DNA from: Thysanoteuthis rhombus
Taxonomy: Eukaryota; Mollusca; Cephalopoda; Oegopsida; Thysanoteuthidae
DNA length: 64,000 nt
Reading direction: 5' to 3'
Assembly: GCA_963457665.1 (NCBI GenBank)
Contig: OY735220.1
Coordinates: forward strand, 32,990,969 to 33,054,968
Shown: positions 58,976 to 64,000 of the stretch, one piece after another
How the letters are laid out: the number at the start of each line of letters is the position of its first letter
Position numbering within the stretch: position 1 is the stretch's first letter
Position numbers and translations under genes: made by a program
Notes under the pieces: model-generated
Database searches by the model: none
What the model saw: only the letters and a program-made list of their open reading frames with translations
What the model was told of the DNA's origin: nothing

Positions 58976-60081
58976 ATGTATAAGACTAGTAAGTTCTAAA
59001 TTGTTTTTCTAATTTTTTTTAGATGAAGTTATTTATACCATTATACCATTTATGAAGCCATTATACTATTTATTTATACCATTTATTTGACAATTTTGGG
59101 GGCGGGGGGGGGGTCAGTGCAACTTAAAAGGGGAAGAAAAACTAACTTGACTTGTTCATAGAAGAAAGCAAGAGTAAAGATATTGTACGTAACAACACAA
59201 TACATATTTTATTTATAACAGTGACAAGAGAAGGAAAAGTATGAGAAATATGTGGAAACTTTCAGGTGTTTTATCTAAACATGAAGTTGAATCTTTTGGT
59301 TTCTGATTAATCACATCTTTGTAACTGGATGTGAGCACATTGTTAATAGTTGTTTGTAGATTATATAATTTATGTACATTACTTGTGTTTTACTAAATTA
59401 ATCTTACCTAATTAGTATGTGAATTGTCATACTTAATCGATTGTAATAAAAATCTTTAGAAGGCACAGAACTTACTATGTTTCTTCCTCTTCGTGAGGAA
59501 AGAATAGAAGTGTTCGTTAGGTGCCAAAAAGTTCTTCAAATATTCAAAGATATGTTAATGTATAAGCATGAGGTTGTATAATTCACTCAAGAAAGTATAT
59601 GTTCAACTCATTACTTGTAAGGCTTTTTTACCTGCAATGAATATTGATGGGTCGCTGAATGCCAAAATCTTTTTCTTTCAAACTAAATTTTGAAAGGTTC
59701 AAAGTGTTGATTAGAAAGGAAGGGAAGAGACATTGGGTGAAGAAGGGGGAAAATCTTCTTTTTTTTACGTCGCACAAAATCATATTGATTTTTTTTATAA
59801 ATCAATTTTTGAAATTAAAAAATGTAATGGAAGATGTGTTCATTATTTAAGAAGACATTTTTTTAACATATCTCATATTGTGAGTGTAGGTTTACATGGA
59901 ACACAAACAGACACACAGATAAAAAAGAAAACGTAGCAGGCCTTGAAAAATTCAGTCAGTGTCCATTTCTGATAGAGTCTATTTTTTTAATTTCTCAACT
60001 GTTTTATATTCTTGTTTTTTTTTAAAAAATCATATGGAAACAAAATTGGGCAAACAATGTCTCAGGTTTCGAACAGAGTCT

Positions 60082-60471
60082 GCTGAATAACCGCAGCCAT
60101 CGAAGGTGGCAAAGGGTTCTATCCTTTTTTTAATACATGCGTGTGTGTGTTTGTGTTCCGGCACTCTTGGACATACTGTTTTGTCTATAGACTTGAAAAT
60201 TGACATCAGTACTCCACCAAACCCTTTCTAAAAAAAATTTTCGATTTTTGGAAAAAAAGCTTTTTTGACCTTTCTTGGACCTTATTCTGTCAGGTTCATC
60301 AAAAGCATTTAGATTCTCTAGAGTTTTTTTCTAGATGTTTTTTCACTCTATTTTAGATGTTTCCTAGTGGAAAACACCAATGATGTCATAAACAGTATTT
60401 ATTCTGGCCATATCAATTCTCCGATTCAATTTCTCTACGTGACTTCAAATTTTGACACTACAGTTGTTCAA
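60082..60471 (-). mobile_element. Inverted-repeat element family B copy (minus orientation)
   Basis: In reverse complement it begins TTGAACAACTGTAGTG and ends with GGATAGAACCCTTTGCCACC and GGCTGCGGTTATTCAG. Interior blocks match the 42.2-kb copy in order. Length 390 bp. Confidence 0.75.
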
Positions 60472-63067
60472 CTATTGACTGTGATGGCAAGTTGTTTTTC
60501 TAGTTATATTTTGTGTACTCACAAATATTTGGTGAATATTGTGGAGTTTATCTTCCGGAAATCTTTGTAGAGAAAATAACTGCAGTATTCTGTTCATCTC
60601 ATTAACATTTATGATGACTGATCAAATTCCATTTTGCAATAATCTTTTTTGTGGAAAAGAGACAAGTATAATGGATTTCAAAGCAATTAAATGAATAATT
60701 GTAATCTTGAGCTTGCATAAACCATAGTTCACTCTGTTTCCATTGAGCCTACAATGTAGACACATGCAATTAACAACTTCAAAGATAATCATCTACTTAT
60801 AACTAATAGTTGAATCTAGGTACTTAATAACATTGCGTTCAATCTAGAAAGCTTATCTTTTTGGACATGTCAAGTGGCACCAAAATTTTCCGCTCAGTGG
60901 CTTTATCTGATTAAACAGTTTTACTTTGGTACAACAGTGAGTTTAATTAGCCTGGGTGCTGCAGGGTTAAACTCCACACCTACTTCTACTTTTATTTATT
61001 TTATTTAGGGAAGGCAACTCTTCACAGATTGCATTTCTTATATTGGAAATGCAATCAGTAAAGTGTTGCTTCTCCTAAATTAGATAAGGATTGTTCTTGT
61101 TTTTGTTCTTGTTACAGTGGAAAAACAAAATCAATTCTGACCTTGGACTCTAGTTTGACAAAAATCGAAAAAACCGGCTGCTGCAGGGTCAAACTCCGCT
61201 CCAAGTTCTATTCCAACTGAAGATGTTCACTACAGCTTTTGTATTGTATATATGATAAATAAAAAAATCATTAAAATATATATTTTTTCATAGAACTATA
61301 TTTATTTATTAGAATGAAATAAGCCTGTATGAATCTGCATGATAAATTTTCATTAATATCTAAGACTTGTCAATTTAGATCAGTCAGTAAGACAGCCAGC
61401 TGACAATCAGGACTGTGGGTTTTACATATCGATTGAGGATTATTTTTCTTGTTACTGAAGGAAAATAAAGTCATGCCAGACTTCCTACGAGAATTTGTGA
61501 TTTTCTGAGTTATCTTCAAAGTTTTTTTTTTTTTTTGTGTAAATGTAAGAAGATTCTAAGACAAATGTTTTCATTTGTAGTTTTCTTGAAAATGATAAAA
61601 TCTACAAAATAAGGCAAACCTAAGCCACATGATAGCAACACTTCTCTTGGAAAATCTTTTCTGTCAGAAGACAAAACAATTGTATATTCTGTCAGATAAG
61701 ACACTCTTGAAGCATCCAGAAGACACCCTAAAAAAATGCGGTCGTCTTATAGGCCAGACAGGAGAACAGTAACCAAACAGTGAATTAAAGCCATGAAATT
61801 CAATCAGAAAGTAAGGTCCCGTCTTACCTGAAGGTTACCTTATCCACCTACAATATTTTAATGGCTAGTAATTAATTACTAAGCTTTTACAAGAGTTTCC
61901 TAGTCAAATCAAATACAAAATAAACAAAACTGACTAAATAATTTGAATAAATATTCATAAATGAGCATAGATAAATTATATAGTAGAAACATTAATTAAT
62001 TTAGTAAATAGAACTTCATTTTCAACTGTTCCTGTACCAATCCACACATTTATTAGTTTGTTAATATTTCCCATATCTTCAGAACAATGAATAGATTGAA
62101 TGGAAGTAATGTGTTATACCTATTTGGCAACCAAGAGCACAAAAGATAAGGAATAAATAGAATCAAATGGAATAAAGGATACAGTTTATTGCCTATATAA
62201 CTTAGAAAAGAGTCATTACATTCCAAATTTTGTTCAGACAATGGAATTCCTCCTTTATGTTCTTGATGACATTGTTACCAAAATGTTTTTTATATTCATC
62301 AGCCTTCTTCAGGTATATAATCTTGCAAAAAAAGAAGAAAAACAAACTTTATTCATTCAAAGAATGGTGACAAAAATTGATCACTAATAAACCAACCAGA
62401 TCAGTTCATTTTAGAGACATTATACTTTTTCCTCAATGAGTTAAAAATTAAAGCAAGCAAATTAAGAAATACAGAAAGCAAATCAAAAACTACAGCATGC
62501 AAATTAAAGACTACTAAAAGCAAATCAAAAGCTCCTGCTTAAAAAATATGGCGAGCAATTAAAAAAAATGTGAGCAAATAAAGAATAGCAGCCAGGAAAC
62601 TTAATCGATGAACATGAATCATGAAATAATTATATTTACTGCTTCAATCACTACAAATGCCAAACTATTTTCATTACTAGTTTACTGATGGCATAAAAGA
62701 TGACGGCATATATGAACTATATGGACGCACATCGCATTTTATATAAACATAGATGATAGAGATTTGCGTTGCAGTGAGCTAGGAGACTAGCGTTCCGTTG
62801 ACCACAAACAGATTTTTAAATTTTTTGTTTTTGTTTTTATTACTTTTTTTATCTTCATATTTTTTTTTAAATTCAGCATTTTTATGATGTTAGTACATGA
62901 ATGAAATTCTATTTCACTATGTCAGTTGTATCCCTTAGTGTGACTTATAGATAAATGTGACTAAGTATTTATTGTTTATGTCCATATCAGTGTGTGTGTA
63001 TGCAAAAACCTGAATGCAAACTCCAATGCATCAGTTGGAACTATTTAAGAGCAATTGATAAGGAAAA

Positions 63068-63415
63068 CAGATCTGGTTAGTCACTCAATAGAAACCAATC
63101 TATGACCGACATCTGATTTTAAAAAAAAACAAGACTCAATGCTGCTGAGCACAAACTAAGAGACTGATTTAGCATAAACTTATATTGTGAATTGACACAT
63201 TAACTTAAAATCTATTTTTGGCATGGGCATTAAAAAAACAAAACATTTTTTATAGACATGATAAGGAGTGAATGTTCAAATTTTCATCCCTCTAGCTGCA
63301 TTGGTGCAACGTGTATGCATAATACATATATATATAACCATCCAGCTAGCCAGAACAACTTGAAAACTGAAGACACCTTTGTTGATAGTTTTGGTTGATG
63401 GTTTCTAATAGTGGA
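63068..63415 (-). repeat. Dispersed repeat family A copy
   Basis: AGATCTGGTTAGTCACTCAA, AGACATGATAAGGAGTGAATG and AACTTGAAAACTGAAGAC lie in the expected minus-strand order, with an internal deletion near 63130. The preceding AACTCCAATGCATCAGTTGG block recurs diverged at 63920-63975. Confidence 0.75.
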
Positions 63416-64000
63416 ATTAGTTCGTGAATTGAATGAAAAAAAATTCAAAAATTCACCAAATGGTCAGAAAGAGGGAATTTTAAGCAGAAGTTATTCCCCT
63501 TGAAATTGACTTTCTACTTTCTTTGTGTGAATTTTAGAATAATTGAATGAAAAGATTTATGTGGCATTGTATGAGTAAGTATGTATCAATGGGTGTTGAA
63601 TCTCCTTTAGATGGAATTCCATCTTTGACAAATAAAATTTCTTCAGTGCACAAATTGCTAAATAAGTGCCATAGTGCTAAAATATTTTGGCCATTTTTTT
63701 ACCATTTTAGCATCTTTTTAGTTTTTTTAGCCATTTTTAGCATTCAGGGGCTTTTTTAAAAAGTATTTTTGGGGCTTTTTGGCAGTTGAACTGGTGCAAA
63801 TATTTTTTGAGTTGGCAACACTGAGTTTCAGTCTTGGCAACTGTTTTTGCTACGCCCATGTGTATCTGTATACGTCTATATCTCTCTGTGTGTCTCCATG
63901 TGTGCAAAGACCTCGAAGCAAACTCTTATATATCAATTGGAACTATTTAGAATTATTCAAGTGCAATTGATAAGGAACAAAGCTTTGATGAATGGATTCC

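Larger units (their letters stand above)
56984..64000. other. Intergenic sequence, repeats only
   Basis: No exon is recognised to the end of the window. Contents are family D, A and B copies, a SINE-like unit and a weak LINE remnant, with G-runs near 59100-59113. Confidence 0.5.

Overview
The window is nuclear DNA of a multicellular animal. It is AT-rich, intron-rich and very repeat-rich, with short exons flanked by GT/AG splice sites and no prokaryotic features. Large introns, RTE- and CR1-like LINE fragments, a mariner fragment, tRNA- and 5S-derived SINE-like units, many small inverted-repeat transposons and (TA)n/(CATA)n microsatellites fit a large invertebrate genome. A mollusc or other lophotrochozoan, perhaps a cephalopod, is a guess I cannot prove from sequence alone.

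Three protein-coding genes can be assembled end to end with consistent splice phases. (1) A torsin-family AAA+ gene on the + strand (start 5860, stop 15486; 3 exons, 373 aa) with an N-terminal membrane anchor, a canonical Walker A and an unusual Asp-Asp Walker B. A CRE-like site lies in its probable promoter and an AATAAA follows its stop. (2) A Jagunal (JAGN1) ER-membrane gene on the - strand (start 30268, stop 18948; 2 canonical exons, 189 aa) ending in a KKTK ER-retrieval signal. An NRF1-type palindrome lies about 120 bp upstream, and a phase-compatible 84-bp candidate cassette exon sits in its 10.8-kb intron. (3) A divergent SOX/HMG-box gene on the - strand (start 56581, stop 35475; 6 exons, 361 aa) whose HMG box is cut by two introns. 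Its nearest relatives may be SoxH/Sox30.

Layout: 1-5.5 kb is intergenic with a degenerate RTE LINE; 5.5-15.9 kb is the torsin gene, whose first intron holds a roughly 50-bp minisatellite and a mariner relic; 16-18.8 kb is intergenic; 18.8-30.4 kb is the Jagunal gene, convergent with torsin; 30.4-35.5 kb is intergenic repeats; 35.5-56.6 kb is the SOX-like gene with 13-kb and 4.8-kb repeat-filled introns; 56.7-64 kb is intergenic repeats. The three genes do not look like a pathway. Torsins and Jagunal both act in the ER/nuclear-envelope membrane system, but their proximity is probably chance. Most of the remaining sequence belongs to at least eight recurrent repeat families, several with visible terminal inverted repeats.
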